From contig NZ_RJTM01000057.1 of assembly GCF_003725735.1 (NCBI RefSeq), positions 1 through 64,000 of the forward strand: a stretch of 64,000 bases of DNA, in the 5' to 3' direction. Positions 1 to 7,947 of the stretch are shown here, one piece after another. Every line of letters starts with the position of its first letter. The first letter of the stretch is position 1. Below the pieces are notes generated by a model. The model saw nothing but the letters and a program-made list of their open reading frames with translations. It made no database searches and was not told the origin of the DNA. The stretch comes from Sinomicrobium pectinilyticum (lineage in GTDB: Bacteria; Bacteroidota; Bacteroidia; Flavobacteriales; Flavobacteriaceae). The position numbers and the translations under genes are program-made.

Positions 1-1116
1 TGGGGTATCGTATTTCCGGACTATTTCTCCGTCCATGGACCTTAAACGAAGGAGTTCTTTGTCCAGGTCTAATATTTTGTTGATATAAATGAGCTGGCTA
101 TCTCTTTCTTTTTTTATATCATAATAATCTGCGAGGTATTCATAGGCCTCTCTCAATTCGGGGAACTTGTAATTAATTTTTGTAGCTAACGAATCCGTTT
201 TTAAAAACATGAGTAAGGCATCCTTATGGCTTTCCAAGGCCTGATAAGATCGTCCTTTATAATAATGTGCCATGGCAATATTGTGGTCGTCCGTTAGATG
301 GGGAATAGCTTTATTCAGGCTGTCCAAGGCAGCCTGGAAATTACCATCGTAGAATTCTAGTGAGCCGCTACTCGAAACTATTTGATAATACTTCAGGGTA
401 TCTTTGTACTCCAAGCTTTTTGCAATACCTTTTTGATGATATATTCTTGAAGAATCATTCTCTTTAAGATGTAAAAAGGTTAAGGATAAGTTATGTATAG
501 CTACTAGATGATGAGTGTTGAAGTTATTTCCCAAATTCGGACCATTAGTAACAATTTCTCTATATTTTGGCTGAGTTTCTAATGCATGAAGATGTTTTTT
601 CTCGATATCCAATGCTCCTCTATAGTCCCCTGTATGGGTTTTTAATACTGCCACCATAGAAAGGATATGAATCTGCATTTGCAGGTTGTTTCTTTTAACT
701 GCAAAGGTCTCTCCTAAAAGATAGTATTTTAGGGCTTTTCTATAATTGTCCGTCTTGAAGTACCAATATCCTTTTAATAAATAACCTACGGCGGGATAAT
801 ATTTATCCTCTATATTTTCTGTAAGCGCGATTATAGTATCTGCATACTGCAAGCCTCTCTTTGCCCCGAAGCTTGTGGCGTAATAATAGTATCCGTTTGC
901 GGTTTCTATAGAATCTTTTTCTGCCCTGGCTTTTGCTATATAGGTATTGACAATAGTTTTAGCCGTTACGGTATCTTTTGGCAACCAGTAATAGAACAGG
1001 GTATTGAGATCGTCATAGCTTTTATGGAGGAGGGTATCCTGTATTTTTTCCTGGGCATTGGTGTAAAAACCAAGGATCAAGACCAGAACAATACAAACAG
1101 ATTTAGGGGCTTTCAT
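1..1116 (-). CDS. TPR-repeat regulator, N-terminal part (truncated by window edge)
   Basis: The reading frame is open from an ATG at 1116 down to base 1 (372 codons) and continues outside the window. It starts with a signal peptide or first membrane helix (MKAPKSVCIVLVLILGFYTNAQ) and continues as helical repeats with TPR spacing (for example the segment AVGYLLKGYWYFKTDNYRKA). The last visible residues read VRKYDTP. In flavobacterial TPR regulators a similar YxTP stretch comes just before a membrane helix and a C-terminal AraC or LuxR helix-turn-helix, so such a one-component sensor is the likely full product. The DNA-binding part is not in the window, so this is inference. A plain periplasmic TPR protein is the alternative. 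Confidence 0.7.
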   Translation of the reverse strand, partial: MKAPKSVCIVLVLILGFYTNAQEKIQDTLLHKSYDDLNTLFYYWLPKDTVTAKTIVNTYIAKARAEKDSIETANGYYYYATSFGAKRGLQYADTIIALTENIEDKYYPAVGYLLKGYWYFKTDNYRKALKYYLLGETFAVKRNNLQMQIHILSMVAVLKTHTGDYRGALDIEKKHLHALETQPKYREIVTNGPNLGNNFNTHHLVAIHNLSLTFLHLKENDSSRIYHQKGIAKSLEYKDTLKYYQIVSSSGSLEFYDGNFQAALDSLNKAIPHLTDDHNIAMAHYYKGRSYQALESHKDALLMFLKTDSLATKINYKFPELREAYEYLADYYDIKKERDSQLIYINKILDLDKELLRLRSMDGEIVRKYDTP

Positions 1117-1447
1117 TGTTATTTTACTTGAAAAGGGTAAAAATAAGGGAATCCGGATGAAATCGGTAGCTTTTTGGTGTTTTGGATGGGAGTAAAAAAA
1201 GGATGACACAAAAAACTCACCTTTCTTCCATGGAAAAAAGGTGAGTACAGGAGACAAGTAAACCAAAGAATGAGCTCTCCTGAAGTCCTGTTGTGAGGAT
1301 ATTAACCAAGTATCCGTGTATTTGTTGGCTTTTGGGAATGTAATGGTCCCCTCCGTCTCACCCTTTAGGGCTGGGGTAGAGGACGGAGGAGGCAGACGCT
1401 ACCCCCCGAAATTCGGTTACTCCAAGGGCCCACAACGTATCTCTGTC
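1117..1447. other. Intergenic region with hairpins
   Basis: No gene is supported here. It holds the terminator at 1210-1245 and, at 1348-1391, an imperfect palindrome (CCTCCGTC pairing with GACGGAGG, with CCCtttaGGG inside the loop). An overlapping plus-strand ORF (1316-1621) runs antisense into the OmpW gene and has no protein-like features. Confidence 0.5.
1210..1245 (-). terminator. Rho-independent terminator downstream of the OmpW-like gene
   Basis: A near-perfect palindrome lies at 1216-1245 (CTCACCTTT at one end, AAAGGTGAG at the other, one mismatched pair inside). On the minus strand it is followed by a run of six T. It lies 203 bases beyond the stop codon of the OmpW-like gene, so it would end that transcript after a long 3' region. 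Confidence 0.6.
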
Positions 1448-2095
1448 TCAAAGTTTTACCCCGATCCCCAGTCCTATCAGCCAGGGATTAATATCCACAT
1501 CGGCAGGTACTGTGGCTCCGAGTGCGGTATTGGCATTGACGGTGACGTCGGTTTGGAGGAATATTTTTTTGATGTCCAGGTTTATAAACCATTTGTCGGA
1601 GATCATATAATCGAGTCCTAACTGGGTAGCAAAGCCAAAGGCATTGTCGTATTCCACCTTGTCTGCTACCGGCCCCTCATCCGCATTGTAAAAAATGGTG
1701 TAGTTGACCCCGGCCCCGATGTAAGGCTTGAATTTCTCCCATTTGGTCAGGTGGTATTGCAACGTAAGCGTTGGAGGTAACAGCCATACATCGCCCAGGT
1801 CTATATTTCCCGCAGCAGTGTTGGTGGCTTCGACCTTGTGCTTTGTAGTTCCCAGGATAAGCTCTGCCGCCCAGTTCCTGGTGAAAAAGTAAGTGATATC
1901 CAGTTCCGGGATCACCGTAGTGGAAATATCCACATCTCCCCCTATCGTACCTATGCTGGCACTTTCGTCCGGGCTTACCACCACAGCGCGAAGCCGGAAC
2001 TGCCAGGGATTAAACGATGAACTGTTGCTTTCCTGCGCTGTTGCCAGGGAAAACGATGCCATAATAAGTAAGGCGCTTAATATTAAATTTTTCAT
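1448..2095 (-). CDS. OmpW-family outer membrane protein
   Basis: This 215-residue protein begins with a Sec signal peptide ending SLATAQ and continues as alternating beta strands. It carries the OmpW-family landmarks LPPTLTLQYHL and FKPYIGAGVNYTIFY and ends in a strand LIGLGIGVKL, as expected for an eight-stranded outer membrane barrel. OmpW proteins form narrow hydrophobic channels; the natural substrate is unclear. It is transcribed alone: a TAATTTTG -7 box lies 24 bases before the ATG and a hairpin terminator lies downstream. It is not obviously linked to the operon ending at 2209. Confidence 0.88.
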   Translation of the reverse strand: MKNLILSALLIMASFSLATAQESNSSSFNPWQFRLRAVVVSPDESASIGTIGGDVDISTTVIPELDITYFFTRNWAAELILGTTKHKVEATNTAAGNIDLGDVWLLPPTLTLQYHLTKWEKFKPYIGAGVNYTIFYNADEGPVADKVEYDNAFGFATQLGLDYMISDKWFINLDIKKIFLQTDVTVNANTALGATVPADVDINPWLIGLGIGVKL

Positions 2096-2118
2096 GGACT
2101 ATTGTTTTTATGAATGCT

Positions 2119-2147
2119 CAAAATTATCCATGAAAAAATGTACAAAA
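2119..2147 (-). promoter_or_regulatory. Putative Bacteroidota promoter of the OmpW-like gene
   Basis: On the minus strand TAATTTTG (2119-2126) matches the -7 consensus TAnnTTTG exactly. A TTTTG (2143-2147) lies 16 bases upstream, slightly closer than the 17-23 bases usual in flavobacteria. The predicted transcript would start about 15-20 bases before the ATG at 2095. Confidence 0.5.
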
Positions 2148-2208
2148 CATGACTATTGTCAGCCTCTGTTAAAATAGTTTTGCGGATATTCCTTTTTTAA
2201 AACAGGGA

Positions 2209-3342
2209 TTAGCGTAATCTCTTCAGGTCTTTGCTGTCCGGGCCGTAGCTGCCCAGTACCTGTGCAAATTTCTCTTCCAGCTTTTCCGTAAGTTTTTCTA
2301 CCCGGAATTCCGGGAGCTGGTCCAGGCAGGTGACGACCAGGTTTTTCGTAACGGGCAGGTTGTGGTGCGATATGGCATCGCACGAAAGGGCATAGCGCAA
2401 CAACTCCGGGTCGAGGGCCGAAGTGCGGAATTTTCCCTGGAACTCGTTTTCCGTATTGGTTTCGTTTTCGCAGTTTCGGAGAGTAACCTTTTTACTGCTG
2501 CTCATGGGGCCGTTGCCATGTCTTGTCTGGTAACAGCGTGTTACGTAGTAGATATCTGTTTCCGGGATGTCGCCCCTCATGGAACGGAGGAGTTGCAGGG
2601 CGTTTTCCGAGGTGGTCCGGCTCCAGGTGGTATGCGGGTGTATACCGTATTTGGTGTCCAGCAGTATACCCTGGCTTCCTTCAAATACCAGGTGTGCGTA
2701 TTTTGACACGAGTTCCTGTGGCAGCGCAATGGTGTACAGGGGACGGATAAGGTTACAGTATGCTATAAAACCGGCTTCGTCATAGGCGTTCAGCTCTTCC
2801 CTGTAATGTGTTTCCAGGAGGATATTATTTTGCTTGCCGAGAAGGGTCTCGTAATAGCGGTGTATACTTTGCAGCCGTTGTTTTACCATCCAGGGGAATA
2901 CCAGGTCATTGGCAAAAAAGAACACCTCTTCTTTATTCCGGGCTATGGTAGCGCCAAATCCCAGTCCGCAGGAACCGTGTTGTTTTTCCTTTTCCACAGC
3001 GCGGTTATAGGCAATGTCATAAGGCGTAGTTACCATGGCCAGGGGATGGAAGAACAGCCTGGGACGATAGGCCTTCAAAGCCTGGTATTCCAGTGCGATG
3101 CCCGGGGGAAAAAGTGTGGTGTGCTCGGTATATAGCGCAGGTACTCCCCGGAGGGTCCCGGAACCGAAATTGCTGAAGGTGTGCCGGAAGTTTCCCCGGG
3201 TAACGGTATGCCCCACCTGGTGCCCGCCGGAAAAACGGATAACCAGGGTAGATTCGGGGTTACGGCCTGCAAGGTAATCGGTGGTAAGCCCTTTACCGGC
3301 ATCGCCGAAACCCAGGTCTATAACTACAGAACACGTTCGCAT
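2209..3342 (-). CDS. Divergent adenylosuccinate synthetase-like enzyme
   Basis: This 377-residue protein belongs to the PurA fold, which couples GTP to joining L-aspartate to a purine nucleotide. The N-terminal loop GFGDAGKG (residues 11-18) keeps the catalytic Asp14, and GGHQVGHT (39-46) keeps the catalytic His45. The FEGSQGILLD segment and the following THxTTxxRTT phosphate loop are also recognisable. It is about 50 residues shorter than normal PurA. The usual Asn of the GHNAGH motif is Gln42; the aspartate loop (TTGRxRR in E. coli) reads QGKFRTS; the guanine motif TKLD reads TCLD. These changes argue for an altered substrate rather than housekeeping AMP synthesis, although function cannot be read from sequence. 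Its ATG overlaps the stop of the VWA gene by one base (TAATG), so the two are co-translated. It may lie nearer the short PurZ-like branch, but the Asp reported to be lost in PurZ is present. Confidence 0.82.
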   Translation of the reverse strand: MRTCSVVIDLGFGDAGKGLTTDYLAGRNPESTLVIRFSGGHQVGHTVTRGNFRHTFSNFGSGTLRGVPALYTEHTTLFPPGIALEYQALKAYRPRLFFHPLAMVTTPYDIAYNRAVEKEKQHGSCGLGFGATIARNKEEVFFFANDLVFPWMVKQRLQSIHRYYETLLGKQNNILLETHYREELNAYDEAGFIAYCNLIRPLYTIALPQELVSKYAHLVFEGSQGILLDTKYGIHPHTTWSRTTSENALQLLRSMRGDIPETDIYYVTRCYQTRHGNGPMSSSKKVTLRNCENETNTENEFQGKFRTSALDPELLRYALSCDAISHHNLPVTKNLVVTCLDQLPEFRVEKLTEKLEEKFAQVLGSYGPDSKDLKRLR

Positions 3343-4205
3343 TACAGCATATCTTCTACTTCGATATCGTCCCCGGTCTTCGTGGCACTTCCCGTACCCG
3401 GTGTAAAGGAATGGTGGGCAATAACGATTTCCGCGATTTTTTTAGCTACATTACGGAAGTCTTCCACTTCTACAAACTGTTGTCCCAGCAGCGCCGCCCA
3501 GTTTCCTTTGCGGTAGTCCTGCCTGGATATTTCGTTGTGTTCCAGGTGCAGGTGGAAAACGTGGTATTTTTCCTGTGCTTCTTCAATAATTGCTTTGGTG
3601 GTCACCGTACCCGCTTCATCGGCCGGGGTAAGGCGTTTGATAATGTCCGCCGGGATTTCCTGTGCTACCGGTTCGTCTCCTATGGTAAACAAAAAGCCCT
3701 TTTGCTTTCGTTTTTCCCAGCAATCTATAGAGGTATGCCTGGCGGCAAAGAGGTGTGCCAGGTTATAGCTTTCATGGTTGTTGCCACCGCCACCGCCTTC
3801 CAGGTATACCCGGGTCAGCCAGCGGTCCAGCAGCTCGGCAGAAGATTCGAACTGGCCAACTTGTAGCGGGGCGCTGTCATAAACATAATCTCCTATACCC
3901 AGGAACAAAACCTGCGGATGCTGAATACCCGCCTGTATAAGCGAACCGATGAGGTCGGGCAGGGTCTCTTTAACGATGATCTCCGGAACAAATCCCATGC
4001 TACCCGTAACGTCCAGGGCTACGATAATGGAGAGCGACTCGGGATGTTCCTCCGAATCGCGGGATTCGCGAACCTGTATGGTAGCCGGGTCCATCTCCGG
4101 GTCTATCTGGCGGGCGGTAAATATCTGTTCTCTCGATTTGTTGTCATATCCTTTGCTGACGCGGAGACGGGAATACGCCTCGTAACTGAATTTTCCTCCT
4201 CCCAT
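3342..4205 (-). CDS. VWA-domain protein of the PurA-like operon
   Basis: This 287-residue soluble protein has a von Willebrand factor A domain with the metal-ion (MIDAS) motif DVTGSM at residues 65-70, preceded by a polar 60-residue leader. A GGGGGNNHESY stretch near the middle and GDEPV (about 175) fit further metal-loop positions. There is no signal peptide or membrane helix, so it should act in the cytoplasm, unlike BatA and BatB elsewhere in the window. VWA proteins usually bind a partner through the metal. Here the tightly linked genes are a coiled-coil protein (2 bases upstream) and the PurA-like enzyme (1-base overlap), suggesting a three-protein assembly. The partner relation is inference. 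Confidence 0.8.
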   Translation of the reverse strand: MGGGKFSYEAYSRLRVSKGYDNKSREQIFTARQIDPEMDPATIQVRESRDSEEHPESLSIIVALDVTGSMGFVPEIIVKETLPDLIGSLIQAGIQHPQVLFLGIGDYVYDSAPLQVGQFESSAELLDRWLTRVYLEGGGGGNNHESYNLAHLFAARHTSIDCWEKRKQKGFLFTIGDEPVAQEIPADIIKRLTPADEAGTVTTKAIIEEAQEKYHVFHLHLEHNEISRQDYRKGNWAALLGQQFVEVEDFRNVAKKIAEIVIAHHSFTPGTGSATKTGDDIEVEDML

Positions 4206-4207
4206 AA

Positions 4208-4558
4208 TTACAGTATTTCCAGTTTTTCCCCGAAGAGATATGTATATCGGTTAACAGCCAGTTCCAGTTTTATTTCAAGGTTGCGGATTTTTACAGCCAT
4301 TTCCAGGTCTTTGGCTACGTAGCCCCTGGCATCGAAATCGGAAGCCAGCACCAGGCTGTTGGCATCCGTCGGGCTGAGGTCGAGCATATTTTCCTGTTCC
4401 CTTTTCAGTTTTTTGAGCATCAGGGCCAGGTCTTCTGCTTCCCTTTTGTACATAATCTGGGCATCTTCTACGATAGCCAGGGCACGGTCGCCGCGTATCT
4501 TGTCGTTATTGCGCTTCAGGGATTCCAGGAAAGCGCCGCTGATTTTAGGATCTTCCAT
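4208..4558 (-). CDS. Small coiled-coil protein, first gene of the PurA-like/VWA operon
   Basis: No known family is recognised. The 116-residue product is highly charged and almost entirely helical by pattern, with heptad-like stretches (ALMLKKLKREQENML and LEMAVKIRNLEIKLELAVNR). There is no signal peptide, cysteine or membrane segment. It lies 2 bases ahead of the VWA gene, in the same frame direction and operon. A scaffold or adaptor for the VWA protein is a reasonable guess, but nothing in the sequence proves it. Confidence 0.72.
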   Translation of the reverse strand: MEDPKISGAFLESLKRNNDKIRGDRALAIVEDAQIMYKREAEDLALMLKKLKREQENMLDLSPTDANSLVLASDFDARGYVAKDLEMAVKIRNLEIKLELAVNRYTYLFGEKLEIL

Positions 4559-4978
4559 AGTTTTTAATATCTATACACAAATTTATGGAGAAATACCGGT
4601 TAAACACCTCCCCGGAATAAGGGATTTTTAAGGCAAATTTCGCTTCCCGGGAAAGAGGTTTTGGAAAAAAGGCTATATTGGGGAGGTAAAAATAATATCA
4701 GGAGTGCGAACATGTACCGGGATGCTGTTGGGGTACATCATTAAAAGAAGGATACAATATATATATATTTAAGTTTAGTACATGACAAAATTTGTTTTAT
4801 GCAGATTTATCGGGAAATCAGTTTGACCCTAACCCTAAAGGGAACCTGATTTCCCTCTTCCGATATTTATCAGGAGAGGAAAATCTACCCGGATCGAATT
4901 TTGTCATGTACTAAACTATTTAAGGAATAGACGAAACGGAGAAAATAATTTCATAACAACCTAATGTATCACTAACCA
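4559..4978. other. Divergent intergenic region carrying a MITE-like element
   Basis: This 420-base gap separates the minus-strand PurA-like operon from the plus-strand M48 gene, so it must hold both promoters. No perfect TAnnTTTG box was identified for either. The largest structure is the palindromic element at 4772-4917, with an AT-rich flank at about 4755-4771. No protein-coding ORF is supported. Confidence 0.5.
4767..4922. mobile_element. MITE-like element with 21-bp perfect terminal inverted repeats and a 5-bp duplication
   Basis: The left end at 4772-4792 (begins AGTTTAGTACATGACAAAA) is the exact reverse complement of the right end at 4897-4917. The sequence between also pairs: GGGAAATCAG near 4813 with CTGATTTCCC near 4846. 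The whole 146 bases can fold into one long hairpin. ATTTA stands directly outside both ends (4767-4771 and 4918-4922), as expected of a target-site duplication. No ORF lies inside, so it would need a transposase supplied elsewhere. The AT-rich surroundings weaken the duplication argument somewhat. A related element lies at about 10821-10951. Confidence 0.65.
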
Positions 4979-7114
4979 ATGAAAGAGATCAAACCGTCCG
5001 AAAATTTTAAAAACCAGGCCCGGAAAGCGATATGGTCCATTCTTCTTTTCGTTTTTACATATAGCGTACTTGCGGTTCTGGCCATCGGTCTTACTGTTTT
5101 ATGTGCCTATGCCGGAATTCAGCTTATTATAGCGATGCCCAAACTGGTTACCATTGCACTTGGGATAGGACTGGCAAGTCTCGGCTTCCTGATCCTGGTC
5201 TTCTTGTTCAAGTTTCTTTTTAAATCCGGTAAAACGGACTTGTCTCACATGAAAGAAATTACAAAAGAGGACGAGCCGGAACTTTTCGGGCTCGTAGAGG
5301 AGATCGTTGCGGAAGTAGGGACCGATTTTCCGAAAAAAGTCTTTATTTCGGGGGAAATAAACGCTTCGGTGTTCTACAATTCTAATTTCTGGAGCATGTT
5401 TTTACCGGTACGAAAAAACCTCCATATCGGTATGGGGCTGGTAAATACGGTAACTGTTCACGAACTGAAAGCCATACTTGCCCATGAGTTCGGACACTTC
5501 TCGCAAAAAAGTATGAAGGTGGGAAGCTACGTCTATAACGTAAACCAGGTTATCTATAACATGCTGTACGACAATGAGTCCTTTGACAAACTGGTAAGCA
5601 ACTGGGCTGCAGCAAGCGGTTACTTCTCCATATTTGTTATTATAGCCGTTAAAATCGTACAGGGCATCCAATGGATACTGAGAAAACTCTATAATGTGGT
5701 AAACATCAGTTATATGGCACTGTCCAGGGAAATGGAGTTCCATGCCGATGAAATAGCCGGGAATGTCACCGGTTATGTACCTATGCAGCACTCCCTGTTA
5801 CGACTCAACCTGGCAGATTATGCCTGGAATGCTGTAGTGCAGTTTTACCAGGATAACCTGGACCGGAAGATAAAAAGCCCGAATATCTTTAAGGAACAGC
5901 TTTTTGTTATGAACTTCCTGGCCGGGGAAGACGGCATTCCCGTAGAAAATGGCTTTCCCAGGGTTTCCGTGGAGGACCAGAACAGGTTTAACAAGTCCAG
6001 ACTTGTGATCAAGGATCAATGGGCTTCACATCCGAGTGCGGAAGACAGGATAGAAAACCTGAAAAGCCTGGGTATCGCAGAGCTGAACGGCAATATTTTA
6101 ACCTCCGGTGCAAACGGATTGTTTAAAAATGCCGAACAGGTCCAGGAAATGTTAACCGAAAAGATTTTTGCCGATGTTCCGGATGACAAGGAATTAACGG
6201 CGTTTCCCCTGCAGGATTTCAAAACGGAATTTGTGAAGAAATACGAGCAGGGAGTTTTTGATAAGGTCTATAACAGTTATTACGATAATAAGAACCCGGA
6301 GAAAATAACACAGGAGGAAATGGCGGAAGTGCGGGATGAGCACAATGAGTTAAAGCTGTCCGAACTGTTTTCGAAGGACAAGGTAGACCGGGTATATACC
6401 TCCATAGCCCTGCAAAACGACATCAATACACTATCGGCTATCGGAAAAAAAGAAATCCGGATCAAATCGTTTGATTACGACGGAAAGCGGTACAGGTGGA
6501 AAGAAGGTAAAGCCCTGGCGGGACACCTGGAAAAAGAACTGGAAGCAATAAAGGAGAAAATAAGAGAGAATGACCGCGATATTTTCCACTATTTTAAAAA
6601 ACTGGAATCCGAATCCGGAAGAGAAGAGCGGTTGGAGGTATTGTATAACGAACTATACCGGCTGGACGAAGATTATGACCGTAAGTTTAACCTGTATATG
6701 AAGCTTTCCGAAGGGACGCAGTTTATTAGTTTTACAACACCTTTTGAAGAAATAAAGCGCAATTTTCAAGAACTTGAAGATACGGAGAAAGCCTTTAAAG
6801 AAGCGATAAGACCTTTGCTGTCGCGCGAAAATATAAGCAAAGAAATCACCGGGGATATGAGAGAAAACTTCGAACGTTATCTTTCGGGGAAACCGGAATA
6901 TTTTAGGAATAATGCATACCAGGAAGACAACCTGACCGTACTGTTCACCGCTCTCGGGGATTTTTATTACCTGATCTCCAGCGAATTTTTCCTGCAAAAG
7001 AAAGAATTGCTCGATTACCAGGCGGCGTTGTTGCGTGCATTGCCACCAAAGGTAAAGGCGGCAGAACAGGCACTTTCCGCCGGGAATATAGCAGAAACAG
7101 GAGTTGGAGAATAA
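4979..7114 (+). CDS. Large membrane-bound M48-family metallopeptidase
   Basis: This 711-residue protein has two N-terminal membrane helices (about residues 17-45 and 55-82), then a zinc peptidase domain with HEFGH at residues 169-173 and a likely third zinc ligand Glu253 in the EFHAD motif. A further hydrophobic segment (about 205-235) lies inside the domain, as in HtpX/Ste24-type M48 enzymes. From about residue 400 to the end the protein is charged and helical, with probable coiled coil, which is much longer than HtpX (about 290 residues). The family cleaves membrane or misfolded envelope proteins; the substrate here is unknown. The AraC gene starts 12 bases after its stop, so the two are probably one transcript. 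Confidence 0.85.
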   Translation: MKEIKPSENFKNQARKAIWSILLFVFTYSVLAVLAIGLTVLCAYAGIQLIIAMPKLVTIALGIGLASLGFLILVFLFKFLFKSGKTDLSHMKEITKEDEPELFGLVEEIVAEVGTDFPKKVFISGEINASVFYNSNFWSMFLPVRKNLHIGMGLVNTVTVHELKAILAHEFGHFSQKSMKVGSYVYNVNQVIYNMLYDNESFDKLVSNWAAASGYFSIFVIIAVKIVQGIQWILRKLYNVVNISYMALSREMEFHADEIAGNVTGYVPMQHSLLRLNLADYAWNAVVQFYQDNLDRKIKSPNIFKEQLFVMNFLAGEDGIPVENGFPRVSVEDQNRFNKSRLVIKDQWASHPSAEDRIENLKSLGIAELNGNILTSGANGLFKNAEQVQEMLTEKIFADVPDDKELTAFPLQDFKTEFVKKYEQGVFDKVYNSYYDNKNPEKITQEEMAEVRDEHNELKLSELFSKDKVDRVYTSIALQNDINTLSAIGKKEIRIKSFDYDGKRYRWKEGKALAGHLEKELEAIKEKIRENDRDIFHYFKKLESESGREERLEVLYNELYRLDEDYDRKFNLYMKLSEGTQFISFTTPFEEIKRNFQELEDTEKAFKEAIRPLLSRENISKEITGDMRENFERYLSGKPEYFRNNAYQEDNLTVLFTALGDFYYLISSEFFLQKKELLDYQAALLRALPPKVKAAEQALSAGNIAETGVGE

Positions 7115-7126
7115 AAAGAAAAACCG

Positions 7127-7894
7127 TTGAACGACCTCGAACACATATCCATCCGTAACCAGGCAGCCGCTTTCCCGGAGCACTATCACGATACTTTTTG
7201 TATTTCCCTGATCCGCAACGGTACGGAAACCATAGCGATGGACGGGAAAAAATTTTACGGGGAAGCAGGAAGCATTACCATTACCAATCCGTATGAAGTA
7301 CACGCCAACCCGTTGGCTGATGCGGGAATAAAGCTGGATTTCGATACGATCTATATTTCGGGCGACCTGATGAAGTACCTTTTTGGCGGTAAAAATGTTG
7401 TTTTCCGGGAGCGCAATATCCGTGATGTCGGGGTAGTGAGGAATTTCCTTGCCTTAAGGGACAGCTTGTCTGTCACAGATGCCGGCCGCCGGGAAGCATT
7501 ACTCCCGGGTTTTGCAACATCGCTGCGTCCTTTTGCAGAGGGAAAAGAAGCGGATTATTCCGAGTTAAGTCCCGCCGACCTCCGGGAGGTCATGGAATAT
7601 ATCCGTGGGAATATTACCGGTAACCTCAGCCTGGAAGCCCTGGCACGGGTGGCCAACTGCAATAAATACGGTTTTGCCAAAAAATTCCGCGTATCCACCG
7701 GCATGTCACCTATGCATTACGTACTGATGAAAAAGATCTTTGCCGGGAAAAGAGACATTACGCCGCATACGGAGCTGACCCGGATAGCCTATGATTACGG
7801 CTTTACCGACCTGCCGCATTTTTCCAGGACCTTCAAACGCTTTGTCGGCATAGCTCCCAGCACCTACCAGAAGAGCCTGCTTCAGGGTGAATAA
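7127..7894 (+). CDS. AraC-family transcriptional regulator
   Basis: The 255-residue product has an N-terminal cupin-like ligand-binding domain (features include AFPEHYHDTF and GSITITNPYEVHAN) and a C-terminal double helix-turn-helix of AraC type from about residue 155 (IRGNITGNLSLEALA through DLPHFSRTFKRFVGIAPSTY). Such proteins usually bind a small molecule and activate nearby genes. No ATG is available at the N-terminus; the best start is TTG at 7127, 12 bases after the M48 stop, and it keeps the whole cupin domain. Its position suggests regulation of the M48 or S41 peptidase genes, which is inference. Confidence 0.85.
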   Translation: MNDLEHISIRNQAAAFPEHYHDTFCISLIRNGTETIAMDGKKFYGEAGSITITNPYEVHANPLADAGIKLDFDTIYISGDLMKYLFGGKNVVFRERNIRDVGVVRNFLALRDSLSVTDAGRREALLPGFATSLRPFAEGKEADYSELSPADLREVMEYIRGNITGNLSLEALARVANCNKYGFAKKFRVSTGMSPMHYVLMKKIFAGKRDITPHTELTRIAYDYGFTDLPHFSRTFKRFVGIAPSTYQKSLLQGE

Positions 7895-7947
7895 AATAGC
7901 CAAGATTTTACAAGTCCGTTTACTGCCGTACAGGTATTTTTGTGCTT

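Noticed and set aside
1316-1621. A 101-codon plus-strand ORF overlapping the OmpW gene
   Set aside because: Half of it is antisense to OmpW and the rest crosses a palindrome; no coding character.
2209-3342. The PurA-like gene as a phage-type PurZ for 2-aminoadenine DNA
   Set aside because: The catalytic Asp14 reported to be replaced in PurZ is present, and no phage genes, DUF550-like or MazZ-like partner, or DNA polymerase lie nearby.
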